Below, one piece after another: positions 8,059 through 17,432 of a DNA stretch of 42,990 nt (positions within the stretch are counted from its first letter, which is position 1; each line of letters opens with the position of its first letter). The DNA comes from Rhodobacteraceae bacterium CG17_big_fil_post_rev_8_21_14_2_50_65_11 (lineage in GTDB: Bacteria; Pseudomonadota; Alphaproteobacteria; Rhodobacterales; Rhodobacteraceae): positions 1 to 42,990 of the forward strand of contig PFEX01000236.1 in the NCBI GenBank assembly GCA_002783145.1, in the 5' to 3' direction. The notes below the pieces were generated by a model, which saw only the letters and a program-made list of their open reading frames with translations, did not search any database and had not been told where the DNA came from. A program made the position numbers and the translations under genes.

Positions 8059-8106
8059 CGGGCAAGGTCTCGCTCGGGCGGGCGCAACAGGAAAGGGCAG
8101 ACCAGC

Positions 8107-8583
8107 ATGATCTTCGAGACACGGGAAGAGGTGGACGTTCCGCGCGACTTTGCCTTCTGGCGATTTGCCGATTTCACCCGCTATGAACAGGCGGCGCGCG
8201 GCTACGGCGCCGAGATTCGCCGCGTCAACGGCTTTACCGAGATGACCGAAGGCGTGTCGTGGCGCGGCTCCGTCGTCGTGCGCGGCAAGACGCGCGGTGT
8301 CGAGGCGACAGTGACCGTCCTGAACCCGCCCGAACGCGCGCAGATGCAAACTGTCGTCGGCGGGATGCGCGTCGATGTGGACCTGACCTTCGAGGAATTG
8401 GCGCCGGAAAAGACGCTGGTGCGTGCCTCGGCGCAACTCAAGGCGACAACGCTTGGGGCGAGACTGATCCTTCAGACGGTGAAACTGGCGCGCAAGAAGG
8501 TTCAGGGGAAGATCGACTCGCGCATTGTCGCCCTCGGCAATCAGTTTGAAAACGACTACCGTCGGCAGCAGAGGCGCGGCTGA
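8107..8583 (+). CDS. SRPBCC-family protein
   Basis: The 158-residue protein fits the START/Bet v1-like (SRPBCC) fold often annotated in Rhodobacteraceae: an opening strand MIFETREEVDVPRDFAFWRF, a central beta-rich stretch, and a long C-terminal amphipathic helix (about 115-150). It lacks a signal peptide and membrane segments, so it is probably cytoplasmic. The fold binds hydrophobic ligands, but no ligand can be named. It lies 48 bases after nudC on the same strand and may share its transcript; it ends 3 bases from the convergent pheA stop. Confidence 0.75.
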   Translation: MIFETREEVDVPRDFAFWRFADFTRYEQAARGYGAEIRRVNGFTEMTEGVSWRGSVVVRGKTRGVEATVTVLNPPERAQMQTVVGGMRVDVDLTFEELAPEKTLVRASAQLKATTLGARLILQTVKLARKKVQGKIDSRIVALGNQFENDYRRQQRRG

Positions 8584-8586
8584 TGG

Positions 8587-9417
8587 TCAGTCGCGCATCG
8601 GGTCTGCCGGATAGGAGCCGAGAATGTGGATATGCGAGGTAAAGTAGTTTAGCTCGTCCATCGCCAATCGCACGTTGTGGTCGTTCGGGTGGCCCTCGAT
8701 ATCGGCATAGAACTGGGTGGCGGTGAAACTGCCGCCGACCATGTAGCTTTCCAGCTTGGTCATGTTAACGCCGTTGGTGGCAAAGCCGCCCATCGCCTTG
8801 TAAAGCGCGGCAGGGATGTTGCGCACCTGAAAGACGAAACTGGTCATCATGTGATCGGCGCGGCGGGTCATGTCGGGGGTGCGCGACATGATCAGGAAGC
8901 GCGTGGTGTTGTTATCGTGATCCTCGATATGGCGCGCCAGCAGGTCGAGCCCGTAGATCTCGCCCGCCAGTTCCGAGGCCAGCGCCGCCTTCGTCCTGTC
9001 GCCCCTTGCCGCCACGTCGCGCGCGGCGCGGGCGTTGTCGGGGCTGACCCGGCCGCGAATGTCATGTTTGCGCAGGAACGACCCGCATTGCGGCAGCAGC
9101 ACAAGATGGCTGAACGCCTCATCGACATCGGCCAGCGTCGCGCCGGGAACGCCGAGCAGGTTGATATGGACCCGCACGAACGCCTCATCGACGATATGTA
9201 GCCCGCTGTCGGGCAGAAGCCGGTGAATATCGGCCACCCGGCCATAGGTGGAGTTTTCCACCGGCAGCATTGCCTGGTCCGCCGCGCCGCTGCGCACCGC
9301 CTCGATCACGTCCTCGAAATTGGCGCAAGCCAGCGCCTCCAGGTGCGGGCGCGCCTCACGACAGGCCTGGTGCGAATAGGCGCCGGGTTCCCCCTGGAAT
9401 GCGATACGCGCGGTCAT
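8587..9417 (-). CDS. pheA: Prephenate dehydratase
   Basis: This 276-residue monofunctional enzyme converts prephenate to phenylpyruvate in phenylalanine synthesis. The periplasmic-binding-protein-like catalytic domain begins IAFQGEPGAYSH and ends with DNNTTRFLIM, where the second Thr and the Phe of TTRF are catalytic-site residues. A C-terminal ACT domain follows (about 190-276), with GGFATNGVNMTKLESY, the site where phenylalanine binds for feedback control; the common ESRP reads ESYM here. I prefer the ATG at 9417 to one seven codons upstream at 9438, because the family begins at the IAFQGEPG strand. No chorismate mutase domain is attached. Confidence 0.95.
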   Translation of the reverse strand: MTARIAFQGEPGAYSHQACREARPHLEALACANFEDVIEAVRSGAADQAMLPVENSTYGRVADIHRLLPDSGLHIVDEAFVRVHINLLGVPGATLADVDEAFSHLVLLPQCGSFLRKHDIRGRVSPDNARAARDVAARGDRTKAALASELAGEIYGLDLLARHIEDHDNNTTRFLIMSRTPDMTRRADHMMTSFVFQVRNIPAALYKAMGGFATNGVNMTKLESYMVGGSFTATQFYADIEGHPNDHNVRLAMDELNYFTSHIHILGSYPADPMRD

Positions 9418-9463
9418 TTGATCGACTTTCTTCGACAAGGGCGTTCTGTCGCGCTACTACACC

Positions 9464-9493
9464 TTGAAAGCAACGCCGAAAAGCCGATACATA
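9464..9493 (+). promoter_or_regulatory. Candidate promoter of cycM
   Basis: TTGAAA (9464-9469) and TACATA (9488-9493) are 18 bases apart, with the cycM start codon 31 bases further on. The match is moderate. Confidence 0.35.
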
Positions 9494-9524
9494 CCCGGCA
9501 AACCGAATTGTGGATGGGATAACC

Positions 9525-10046
9525 ATGTTTGACACGATGACCCTTACCAAGGCCGTTGGCAGCATCTGCGCCGCCTTGCTGATTCTGCTTCTGGGTGTTT
9601 GGGCCGCCAATGGCCTGTTCAACGTGGGGGGCGGCCACGGCGAAGATCATCTCGCCGGCTACGTCATCGACACCGGCGAGAACGAAGCGGCCGGAGAAGA
9701 CGTCGTCGAAGAAGTGGCGTTCTCGGAAATCCTTGCCGCCGCCGACCCGGCGGATGGCGAAGGGCTGTGGCGTCAATGCCGTGCTTGCCACGTGGTAGAC
9801 CCGGGCGTTCACGGCGTCGGTCCCTCGTTGCATGGTGTGGTTGGCCGCGATATTGCCTCTGCCGAAGGGTACAGCTATTCCAGCGCGCTTCTGGCTCTGG
9901 AAGGGGGCTGGACGCCCGAAGCGCTGAACGCCTGGCTTGAGAATCCGCGCGGCTACGCGCAGGGCACAGCGATGTCCTACGGCGGGATGCGCAGCGTCGA
10001 AGACCGCGCCGCGATGATCGCCTATCTCGACTCGCTTGATGAATGA
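9525..10046 (+). CDS. cycM: Membrane-anchored cytochrome c (CycM / c552 type)
   Basis: The 173-residue protein has an uncleaved N-terminal membrane anchor (about residues 8-33), an acidic Glu/Asp-rich tether (about 35-70) and a class I cytochrome c domain. Haem attaches at Cys85-x-x-Cys88-His89 (CRACH), and Met150 in GTAMSYGGM is the likely sixth ligand. The layout matches CycM (cytochrome c552) of Paracoccus and Rhodobacter relatives, which passes electrons from the bc1 complex to terminal oxidases on the periplasmic face. The long acidic tether suits docking to basic partners. An ATG at 9510 could add five residues. A terminator follows, so it is probably a single-gene unit. Confidence 0.9.
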   Translation: MFDTMTLTKAVGSICAALLILLLGVWAANGLFNVGGGHGEDHLAGYVIDTGENEAAGEDVVEEVAFSEILAAADPADGEGLWRQCRACHVVDPGVHGVGPSLHGVVGRDIASAEGYSYSSALLALEGGWTPEALNAWLENPRGYAQGTAMSYGGMRSVEDRAAMIAYLDSLDE

Positions 10047-10067
10047 TCTTGCGCCGTGCGCATCATG

Positions 10068-10093
10068 GGCCGCCCCTTCCGGGCGGCCTTTTT
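10068..10093 (+). terminator. Rho-independent terminator of cycM
   Basis: GGCCGCCC (10068-10075) pairs with GGGCGGCC (10081-10088) around a CTTCC loop, followed by five T residues, 21 bases after the cycM stop. Confidence 0.92.
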
Positions 10094-10124
10094 CGTTTGG
10101 GCGATCACGAAGGCTTTATTCGTC

Positions 10125-10154
10125 TTGAACCGGGGCGGGGCTGGTCCTTACGAT
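10125..10154 (+). promoter_or_regulatory. Candidate promoter of the yejABEF operon
   Basis: TTGAAC (10125-10130) and TACGAT (10149-10154) are 18 bases apart and lie 50 bases before the yejA start, between the cycM terminator and the operon. Confidence 0.4.
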
Positions 10155-10204
10155 ACCGACACCCATAACGAAAAACAGACCGACCTTTCGCAGGGGAGCC
10201 CCGA

Positions 10205-12091
10205 ATGACCCGCACCCGAGTTTCGACGCGCCCGCCCGGTTCGTGGTGGATGGCCATGCCACTGCTTGCTGCCACACTTCTTGCGACGCCCGGTTTCGGG
10301 CAGGATGACACCGGTCCGCTGACGGTTGCGCACGGCATTTCCACATTTGGCGATCTGCGCTACGGGCCGGATTTCGAGCATCTCGATTATGTCAATCCGG
10401 ATGCGCCGCGCGGTGGCGAACTCTCTTTCCCGTGGTCGGGGTCTTTCGATTCGCTTCACCCCTACACGCGACAGGGCCGGTCGGCGTTGCTGGCGTCGAT
10501 GCTCTTCGAGTCGATGCTCGAAGGCACCGACGACGAGGTGGGCAGTTTCTACTGCCTGCTGTGTGAAACCATCGCATACCCCGAAGACCGGTCCTACGTC
10601 ATCTTCACCCTGCGCGAGGAAGCCCGGTTTTCCGACGGCACGCCGGTCACTGCCGATGACGTGGTGTTCAGCTACGAGATCCTGCGCGACGAGGGGCTGC
10701 CGTCCTTCCGCGCGTCGATCGGGCTGACACTGTCCGGGGCGGAGGCGCTGGACGACCGCCGGGTGCGGTTCGAATTCAACCCCGACGCGCCCATTCGTGG
10801 CCGCATCGACACGGCGGGCGGCCTGCCGGTGTTCAGCCGCGCCAGCCACGAGGCATCGGGCCTCGATTTCGAGGAAAGCCGGCTGGAGCCGCTGATCGGA
10901 TCGGGGCCCTATGTTGCCGATACCGTCGAAGTCGGGGAGCGCATCGTCTATCGCCGCGATCCCGATTACTGGGGCGATCACCTGCCGATCAACCAGGGGC
11001 GGCACAATTACGAGACCATCCGCATCGAGTATTACGGCGATTCCATCGCCTCCTACGAGGGGTTCACCGCCGGGCAATACACGTTCCGCAATGAATCAAG
11101 CTCGAACCAGTGGGCCACGGCCTATGATTTCCCGCGACTGCAACAGGGCATCGTGGTGCGCGAGGAAATCCCCGATGGCACCATTTCCTCGGGCCAGAGC
11201 TTCGTGATGAACCTGCGCCGACCGCAGTTTCAGGATGTGCGGGTGCGCGAGGCGGTTTCGCTCATGTTCAATTTCGAGTGGACCAACCAGACGCTGTTCC
11301 ACGGTCTTTACAGCCCCAACGTGTCGTTCTGGGAAAACACCCATCTGGCAGCGACCGGTCTGCCATCGGAGGGCGAGTTGGCGCTGCTGGAGCCGCTGCG
11401 CGACCAGTTACGCCCAGAGATTTTCACCCAGGAGGCCTACGCGATCCCGCCGACCAATCCCGACCGGGCCTACAGCCGGGGCCGTGCACGCCAGGCGCTG
11501 CGGCTACTGGCAGAGGCCGGATGGGAACCGGGCGATGACGGAATGCTGCGCAACACGGCGGGCGAAAGGCTGAGAATCGAGTTTCTCAACACCTCGCCGC
11601 TGTTTGACCGGATCATCAACCCCTACGTCGAAAACCTTCAGGCCATCGGCATCGACGCCCGCCTGAACCGGATCGACAACGCCCAGTTCACGCAGCGCGA
11701 GCGTAACTATGACTTCGATATCATTACCGACCATTTCCCGATGGGTTATGAACCGGGGTCGAGCCTGCGGCAGTATTTCGGATCGGCCACGGCGAACGAT
11801 TCCGTGTTCAATTCCGCCGGTGTGGCCGACCCGGCCATCGACGCGCTGGTCGAGGCGGTGGTCGACGCCGAAACGCAGGAAGACCTGACCACCGCAGTGC
11901 AGGCGCTTGACCGGGTGCTGCGCTGGGAACGTTTCCGGGTGCCGCAATGGTATAACCCCAACCACTGGGTCGCTTATTACGACATATATCGCTACCCGGA
12001 AAACCTGCCGCCCTATTCGCTCGGCTTTCTGGATTTCTGGTGGATCGACCCGGATGCGGAGGCCGCGCTTGAAGATGCCGGCGTTCTGTAA
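10205..12091 (+). CDS. yejA: YejA-like peptide ABC transporter substrate-binding protein
   Basis: This 628-residue periplasmic solute-binding protein captures its ligand for the adjacent permeases. It has an N-terminal signal sequence (positive start, hydrophobic stretch about 14-30, cleavage near GFGQ). The mature start HGISTFGDLRYGPDFEHLDYVNPDAPRGG is characteristic of the YejA branch of the family 5 (SBP_bac_5) binding proteins, as is the later DGTPVTADDVVFSYEIL. YejABEF in Escherichia coli imports microcin C and oligopeptides. An SD-like GGGGAG lies 7 bases before the ATG. It is the first gene of a tight operon; only 6 bases separate it from yejB. Confidence 0.93.
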   Translation: MTRTRVSTRPPGSWWMAMPLLAATLLATPGFGQDDTGPLTVAHGISTFGDLRYGPDFEHLDYVNPDAPRGGELSFPWSGSFDSLHPYTRQGRSALLASMLFESMLEGTDDEVGSFYCLLCETIAYPEDRSYVIFTLREEARFSDGTPVTADDVVFSYEILRDEGLPSFRASIGLTLSGAEALDDRRVRFEFNPDAPIRGRIDTAGGLPVFSRASHEASGLDFEESRLEPLIGSGPYVADTVEVGERIVYRRDPDYWGDHLPINQGRHNYETIRIEYYGDSIASYEGFTAGQYTFRNESSSNQWATAYDFPRLQQGIVVREEIPDGTISSGQSFVMNLRRPQFQDVRVREAVSLMFNFEWTNQTLFHGLYSPNVSFWENTHLAATGLPSEGELALLEPLRDQLRPEIFTQEAYAIPPTNPDRAYSRGRARQALRLLAEAGWEPGDDGMLRNTAGERLRIEFLNTSPLFDRIINPYVENLQAIGIDARLNRIDNAQFTQRERNYDFDIITDHFPMGYEPGSSLRQYFGSATANDSVFNSAGVADPAIDALVEAVVDAETQEDLTTAVQALDRVLRWERFRVPQWYNPNHWVAYYDIYRYPENLPPYSLGFLDFWWIDPDAEAALEDAGVL

Positions 12092-12097
12092 AGCAAG

Positions 12098-13255
12098 ATG
12101 AGCGCCTATATTCTCAGACGGATCTTGCTGATGATCCCGACGCTGATCGGAATCATGGTGATCAACTTCGCCCTCGTGCAATTTGTGCCCGGCGGGCCGA
12201 TCGACCAGATCATGGCGCAGCTGGAGGGCGAAGGCGATGTCTTTGCCGGGATATCCGGCGGCGGGTCCGAGACCGGCGGCAGCGGCGAGCTGGGCGGCGA
12301 GGACAGTTACCTGGGCGCGCGCGGCCTGCCGCCCGATTTCATCGCGGAACTGGAGGTGGAATTTCATTTCGCCCGGATTGTCTGCGACGCGGGCTATGAG
12401 GGTGAGCCGACGCTTGCCGCCGAGGAATGCGCGACCGAGACCATCCCGGTGCTGGAACGGTTTTTCCTGATGATGTGGGATTACATGCGCTTCGATTTCG
12501 GGGAAAGCTATTTCCGCTCCATCTCGGTCGTCGATCTGGTGGTCGAAAAGATGCCGGTTTCGATAACGCTGGGCCTGTGGTCCACGGTGATTGCCTACCT
12601 GGTGTCGATCCCGCTGGGCATCCGCAAGGCGACGCGCGATGGCACCAAGTTCGACACCTGGACCAGCGGCATGATCATCGTCGCCTATGCGATCCCCGGC
12701 TTCCTGTTCGCGATCCTGCTGCTGGTGCTGTTCGCGGGCGGATCCTACTGGCAGTTCTTCCCGCTGCGCGGTCTGACCTCTGACAATTGGGAGGAGTTGA
12801 GCCTGATCGGCAAGGTGCTGGATTATTTCTGGCACATCACGCTGCCGGTGCTGGCCTCGACCATCTCGGCCTTTGCCACGTTGACGTTGCTGACCAAGAA
12901 CAGTTTTCTGGACGAGATCAAGAAGCAATACGTGATGACCGCCAAGGCCAAGGGGCTGGGCGAGCGCCGGGTGCTGTATGGCCATGTCTTTCGCAACGCG
13001 ATGCTGATCGTGATCGCCGGGTTCCCGGCGGTCTTCGTGTCGGTGTTCTTCGGCGGTTCGCTGATCATCGAGACGATCTTCTCGCTCGACGGGCTTGGCC
13101 GTCTGGGGTTCGAGGCGGCGGTCAGCCGCGACTACCCGGTGATCTTCGGCACCCTCTTCGTCTTCGGGCTGATCGGGCTGGTCGTGGGGCTGTTTTCGGA
13201 CCTGATGTATGTCTGGATCGACCCGCGCATCGACTTCGAAACGCGGGAGACCTGA
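12098..13255 (+). CDS. yejB: Peptide ABC transporter permease YejB
   Basis: The 385-residue inner-membrane permease has the family start [20 protein letters not shown] and the signature [13 protein letters not shown] of the DppB/OppB-like permeases. The first transmembrane helix is followed by a large periplasmic segment (about 30-150), including a Gly/Ser-rich stretch around residues 50-65, then five C-terminal helices. The EAA-type loop that docks on the ATPase is visible near residues 280-300 ([21 protein letters not shown]). It pairs with YejE to form the channel. The next gene starts 3 bases after its stop. Confidence 0.93.
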   Translation: MSAYILRRILLMIPTLIGIMVINFALVQFVPGGPIDQIMAQLEGEGDVFAGISGGGSETGGSGELGGEDSYLGARGLPPDFIAELEVEFHFARIVCDAGYEGEPTLAAEECATETIPVLERFFLMMWDYMRFDFGESYFRSISVVDLVVEKMPVSITLGLWSTVIAYLVSIPLGIRKATRDGTKFDTWTSGMIIVAYAIPGFLFAILLLVLFAGGSYWQFFPLRGLTSDNWEELSLIGKVLDYFWHITLPVLASTISAFATLTLLTKNSFLDEIKKQYVMTAKAKGLGERRVLYGHVFRNAMLIVIAGFPAVFVSVFFGGSLIIETIFSLDGLGRLGFEAAVSRDYPVIFGTLFVFGLIGLVVGLFSDLMYVWIDPRIDFETRET

Positions 13256-13258
13256 GCC

Positions 13259-14380
13259 ATGGCCCTTGTCACCCTGTCGCCGCTCAACCGGCGCCGTTTG
13301 CGCAACTTCAAGTCCAACCGGCGCGCCTACTGGTCGCTGGTAATCTTCGCCATCCTCTATGTCCTGTCGATCGGCGCGGAACTGATTGCCAATGACCGAC
13401 CGTTGCTTGTGCAATACCGGGGCGAGTATTTCACCCCGATTGTCAGCTTCTATCCCGAAACGGCCTTCGGCGGCGATTTCCGGACCGAGGCGGTCTACCG
13501 CGATATCGAGGTGCAATGCCTGATCATTTCCGGCGGGCTGGACAGGTGCTGGGACGATCCCGAGGGCGTGATCGCGGCGGCGCAGGACGGCTCGCTGGCC
13601 GAACGCGCGCCGGATTTCCACCGGGGCTGGCTGATCTGGCCACTGGTGCCCTATGCCTATAACACGGTGAACGATATCGGCGGATCGGCCCCCTCGGCCC
13701 CGGATGAAACGCATCTGCTGGGCACCGACGATACCGCACGCGATGTTCTGGCCCGCGTGATCTACGGCTTTCGCCTCAGTGTGACCTTTGCGCTGATCGT
13801 GACGGTCCTGACCTCCGTCATCGGCATTGCGGCGGGTGCGGTTCAGGGCTTTTTCGGCGGGTTGATCGACCTTCTGTTCCAGCGGGTGATCGAGCTTTGG
13901 GGCGCGACGCCAAGCCTTTACGTCATCATCATCGTTGCCGCCATTTTCCGCATGGATTTCTGGCTGCTGGTGTTTCTGATGACGCTCTTTGGCTGGACCG
14001 CGCTTGTCGGCGTCGTGCGGGCGGAATTCCTGCGCGCGCGCAACTTCGAATACGTCCGCGCCGCCCGCGCGCTTGGGGTCGGCAACGGCACGATCATGTT
14101 CCGCCATGTCCTTCCCAACGCGATGGTGGCGACGCTGACCATGCTGCCGTTCATCGTGACCGGCACGATCGGCGGGCTGGCAGCGCTCGATTTCCTCGGC
14201 TTCGGGCTGCCCTCCTCGGCGCCGTCGCTGGGCGAGCTGACCTTGCAGGCCAAGAACAACCTGCAGGCGCCATGGCTCGGCTTTACCGCGTTCTTTGCCT
14301 TTGCCTTCATGTTGTCGCTGCTGGTCTTCATCTTCGAAGGGGTGCGCGACGCGTTCGATCCCAGAAAGACGTTTCAATGA
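13259..14380 (+). CDS. yejE: Peptide ABC transporter permease YejE
   Basis: The 373-residue inner-membrane permease opens with a basic cytoplasmic tail (LSPLNRRRLRNFKSNRRAYWS) typical of DppC/OppC-like subunits, then one helix, a periplasmic domain (about 45-155), and five helices. HLLGTDDTARDVLARVIYG near 158-176 is the family motif preceding the core domain. The EAA loop reads ARALGVGNGTIMFRHVLPNA, about residues 265-285. It forms a heterodimer with YejB. The stop overlaps the yejF start by 4 bases (ATGA), pointing to translational coupling. Confidence 0.93.
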   Translation: MALVTLSPLNRRRLRNFKSNRRAYWSLVIFAILYVLSIGAELIANDRPLLVQYRGEYFTPIVSFYPETAFGGDFRTEAVYRDIEVQCLIISGGLDRCWDDPEGVIAAAQDGSLAERAPDFHRGWLIWPLVPYAYNTVNDIGGSAPSAPDETHLLGTDDTARDVLARVIYGFRLSVTFALIVTVLTSVIGIAAGAVQGFFGGLIDLLFQRVIELWGATPSLYVIIIVAAIFRMDFWLLVFLMTLFGWTALVGVVRAEFLRARNFEYVRAARALGVGNGTIMFRHVLPNAMVATLTMLPFIVTGTIGGLAALDFLGFGLPSSAPSLGELTLQAKNNLQAPWLGFTAFFAFAFMLSLLVFIFEGVRDAFDPRKTFQ

Positions 14381-15978
14381 GCTTGCTCAAGGTCCGCAAC
14401 CTGTCGGTCAGCTTCACCCAGGACGGCGCGCGCACCGAGGCCGTGAAGGGCGTCAGCTTCGAGGTTGGTGAGGGCGAAACCGTGGCGATCGTCGGCGAAT
14501 CCGGCTCCGGCAAGTCGGTGACGGCGCTCTCTACCGTGTCGCTTCTGCCCGGTAGCGCGGAGGTGTCGGGGTCTGTCACCTATGACGGGCGCGAGATGAT
14601 CGGCGCGGCGGAGGCGGATCTGCGCAAGGTGCGGGGCAACGATATCAGCTTCATCTTCCAGGAGCCGATGACATCGCTCAACCCGTTGCACACGCTGGAA
14701 AAGCAACTGGGCGAAAGCATTGCTCTGCACCAGGGCGTGACCGGCGCGGCGGCGCGGGAGCGAATCCTTCAATTGCTGGACCGGGTCGGCATCCGCGACG
14801 CGGAAACCCGGCTGACGGCCTATCCGCACCAATTGTCGGGTGGGCAGCGGCAGCGCGTGATGATCGCCATGGCGCTTGCCAACGGCCCAGACCTTCTGGT
14901 TGCGGATGAACCGACGACGGCGCTCGATGTGACCATTCAGGCGCAGATCCTCGATCTTCTGGCCGACCTCAAGCAGCAGGAGAACATGAGCCTTCTGTTC
15001 ATCACCCATGACCTGACCATCGTGCGCCGCATCGCCGACCGGGTTTGCGTGATGAAAGACGGCGAGATCGTGGAAACCGGCCCGACCGAGAAGATCTTCA
15101 CTGACCCGCGCCACCCCTATACGCAAAAGTTACTGGCGGCCGAGCCGCAGGGCGCGCCCGACCCGGTGCCGCACAGCGCCAAGGAGATCGTGCGCACCGA
15201 AGGGTTGCGAGTCTGGTTCCCGATCCAGCGCGGTTTCCTGCGCCGGACGGTGGGCCATGTGAAGGCGGTCAACCAGGCGGACCTGTCGGTGCGGGCGGGC
15301 GAAACGCTGGGTATCGTGGGTGAATCCGGGTCCGGCAAGACAACGCTGGCACTGGCGATCCTGCGGCTCTTGTCCTCCGAGGGGCGGATCGTGTTCCAGG
15401 GTCAGGACGTGCAGGGCTGGCATTCCACCAGGCTGCGGCCGCTGCGAAAGCACATGCAGGTGGTATTTCAGGACCCCTTCGGGTCGCTTTCACCGCGGAT
15501 GACGGTGGAACAGATCGTGTCGGAGGGGCTGTTGATCCATGATCCGGTGCGCGCGGAAGACCGCGTCGCACGCGTTGCCGATATCCTGACCGAGGTCGGC
15601 CTCGACCCGGACATGATGCACCGCTACCCGCACGAGTTTTCCGGTGGCCAGCGGCAGCGTATCGCCATCGCCCGCGCGATGATCCTGAGCCCCCGCCTTG
15701 TGGTGCTGGACGAACCGACAAGCGCGCTCGACATGACGGTGCAGGTGCAGATCGTGGAACTTTTGCTGCGGCTGCAAAAGCGGCACAACCTTGCCTACCT
15801 CTTCATCAGTCATGACCTGAAGGTGGTTCGGGCGCTAAGCCACAAGGTGGTTGTGATGAAGACGGGCGATATCGTCGAAACGGGGACGACCGCCGAGATC
15901 TTCGACAACCCGAAATCCGCCTATACCCGCGAATTGATGGTGGCGGCTTTCGGAACGGCAGAGGGCGGGGCGGCCTGA
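14377..15978 (+). CDS. yejF: Peptide ABC transporter duplicated ATPase YejF
   Basis: This 533-residue protein carries two complete ATPase domains in one chain, as YejF does, and powers the YejBE channel. Domain 1 has Walker A GESGSGKS (40-47), signature LSGGQRQRV and Walker B DEPTTALD. Domain 2 has Walker A GESGSGKT (315-322), signature [14 protein letters not shown] and DEPTSALD. After each nucleotide-binding core comes the oligopeptide-family linker region ([11 protein letters not shown] in the first, [11 protein letters not shown] in the second). The ATG at 14377 overlaps the yejE stop; the open frame upstream is antisense-like overlap with yejE and not part of the protein. Confidence 0.95.
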   Translation: MSLLKVRNLSVSFTQDGARTEAVKGVSFEVGEGETVAIVGESGSGKSVTALSTVSLLPGSAEVSGSVTYDGREMIGAAEADLRKVRGNDISFIFQEPMTSLNPLHTLEKQLGESIALHQGVTGAAARERILQLLDRVGIRDAETRLTAYPHQLSGGQRQRVMIAMALANGPDLLVADEPTTALDVTIQAQILDLLADLKQQENMSLLFITHDLTIVRRIADRVCVMKDGEIVETGPTEKIFTDPRHPYTQKLLAAEPQGAPDPVPHSAKEIVRTEGLRVWFPIQRGFLRRTVGHVKAVNQADLSVRAGETLGIVGESGSGKTTLALAILRLLSSEGRIVFQGQDVQGWHSTRLRPLRKHMQVVFQDPFGSLSPRMTVEQIVSEGLLIHDPVRAEDRVARVADILTEVGLDPDMMHRYPHEFSGGQRQRIAIARAMILSPRLVVLDEPTSALDMTVQVQIVELLLRLQKRHNLAYLFISHDLKVVRALSHKVVVMKTGDIVETGTTAEIFDNPKSAYTRELMVAAFGTAEGGAA

Positions 15979-15993
15979 ACCGCCCGCCGCCTC
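15961..15993. terminator. GC-rich hairpin between convergent yejF and hemN
   Basis: GAGGGCGGGGCGG (15961-15973) pairs, with small bulges, with CCGCCCGCCGCCTC (15980-15993) around a short loop containing the yejF stop. It spans both convergent gene ends. No U-tract is present, so terminator function is an inference. Confidence 0.35.
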
Positions 15994-17347
15994 AGATCGC
16001 GGAGCTGTGCCCCTCCGCCTGCATTTCATAGGCATCGAAGGCGCGCGCGATCAGGCGGGCAAGCGGCCGCCCCTCGGGCCGGATCGAAAAGCCCGCCGCG
16101 TTCCAGTCCACCATGTCCGGGAAGGCCTCGGCCGCTTCCTGGCAGAGCGCGGCAAGCTGTGCCGGCGACACGCCGAAACTGTCCACGATTTCGGCGCTGT
16201 CGATGCGAAAATCGCACATCAGGGCCTCGATCAACCGGGCACGCAGCTTGTCCTCGCCCTTGAAGACGTGACCGCGCCCGGTCGAGAGTTGCCCGGCGCG
16301 GACGGCCTTCTGGTAGTCGGCGGTTCCGGCGGCATTCTGGGCAAAGCCCTGCGGAAATTTCGAAATCGAAGACGCGCCAAGCCCGATCAGCACGTCGCAG
16401 GTGTCATCGGTATAGCCCTGGAAGTTCCGCCGCAGGCGACCGCCTTGCGCCGCCCTGGCCAAGCTGTCGCCCGGCCTTGCGAAATGGTCGATCCCGATCT
16501 CGTCGTAGCCGTCCCATTTGAACAGGTCGCGGGCCGTTTCGAACAAATCCAGCCGTTCTTCGGGGCGCGGCAGCATCTCCGTCGGGATCATCGCCTGCCG
16601 CTTGGCCATCCATGGCACATGCGCATAGCCGTAGAGAGCGACCCGGTCGGGGACGAGCGAGAGCAGCATCTGCACTGTGTCCGATATCTTTTCCTGCGTC
16701 TGGTTGGGCAGGCCGAACAGGATATCGGCGTTGAGCGAGGTGATGCCGCGCGCGCGGAGATCTTCCACTGCGTTGCGCGTGATCTCGTAGCTTTGCATGC
16801 GGCCGATGATCTTCTGGATGCCGGGGTCGAAATCCTGAACCCCGATCGAGGCACGGTTGAGCCCGGCGGCGGCGAGGGCGTCAAGCCGGGCGGGGCCGAT
16901 TTCGTTCGGGTCGATCTCGACCGAGAATTCCATGTCGTCGGAATAGGGGAAGGACCGCGCCAGTTCCGTGGTCAAATCGGAGATCATCGTATCTGACAGC
17001 AGCGTCGGCGTGCCGCCGCCCCAGTGCAGCCTTGCCACCTCCACCCCGCTGGGCAGCATCCCGGCGACCAACCGGATTTCCCTCTTCAGGGTTTCAAGGT
17101 AAGCCTGTACCGGCGCGTCGCTGCGCACCCCTTGGGTGCGGCAAGCACAGAACCAGCATAGCCTGCGGCAGAACGGCACATGCAGATAAAGCGATACCCG
17201 CGTTCCGGCGGGGATCGTGCGAATCCAGTCCTCGAATACACCAGAATCCACGTCGTTCGAGAACTTCGTGGCAGGCGGGTAGCTGGTGTAGCGCGGGACC
17301 TTGGCCTCGAAAAGTCCGAGGCGACGAAGTTGCGCAAGATTTTTCAT
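15992..17347 (-). CDS. hemN: Oxygen-independent coproporphyrinogen III oxidase HemN
   Basis: This 451-residue radical-SAM enzyme decarboxylates coproporphyrinogen III to protoporphyrinogen IX without oxygen, the haem step used under low oxygen. The 4Fe-4S ligands are Cys60, Cys64 and Cys67 in YLHVPFCRRLCWFCACR (Cys69 is the extra family cysteine), followed by HWGGGTPTLL, the SAM-binding glycine motif. The N-terminal KVPRYTSYPPATKF is the HemN-specific trip-wire region. It is divergent from fnrL across 85 bases with one perfect FNR box. No Shine-Dalgarno sequence is visible before the ATG (TAATTCTACTTCA precedes it), and family alignment supports this start, so the message may be leaderless. 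Confidence 0.96.
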   Translation of the reverse strand: MKNLAQLRRLGLFEAKVPRYTSYPPATKFSNDVDSGVFEDWIRTIPAGTRVSLYLHVPFCRRLCWFCACRTQGVRSDAPVQAYLETLKREIRLVAGMLPSGVEVARLHWGGGTPTLLSDTMISDLTTELARSFPYSDDMEFSVEIDPNEIGPARLDALAAAGLNRASIGVQDFDPGIQKIIGRMQSYEITRNAVEDLRARGITSLNADILFGLPNQTQEKISDTVQMLLSLVPDRVALYGYAHVPWMAKRQAMIPTEMLPRPEERLDLFETARDLFKWDGYDEIGIDHFARPGDSLARAAQGGRLRRNFQGYTDDTCDVLIGLGASSISKFPQGFAQNAAGTADYQKAVRAGQLSTGRGHVFKGEDKLRARLIEALMCDFRIDSAEIVDSFGVSPAQLAALCQEAAEAFPDMVDWNAAGFSIRPEGRPLARLIARAFDAYEMQAEGHSSAI

Positions 17348-17382
17348 TGAAGTAGAATTACACAGCGACGAACAGGATGTAT

Positions 17383-17396
17383 TTGATCGAGATCAA
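17383..17396. promoter_or_regulatory. FNR box between hemN and fnrL
   Basis: TTGAT-CGAG-ATCAA is a perfect match to the FNR consensus TTGAT-N4-ATCAA. Its centre (17389.5) is almost the exact midpoint of the 85-base gap. Relative to hemN, a class II position (-41.5) predicts a start at about 17348, next to the ATG. Relative to fnrL, the matching -10 would fall on the fnrL Shine-Dalgarno, so there repression or other geometry is more likely. Confidence 0.92.
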
Positions 17397-17432
17397 AGCG
17401 ACGGCTCTTGGTCAGCACTCAAGGAAACACTT

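Noticed and set aside
11504-14377. 957-codon open frame antisense to yejA, yejB and yejE
   Set aside because: Composition is Arg/Gln/His/Asp-rich and low in ordinary core residues, typical of a shadow frame; the sense strand encodes clear family proteins.
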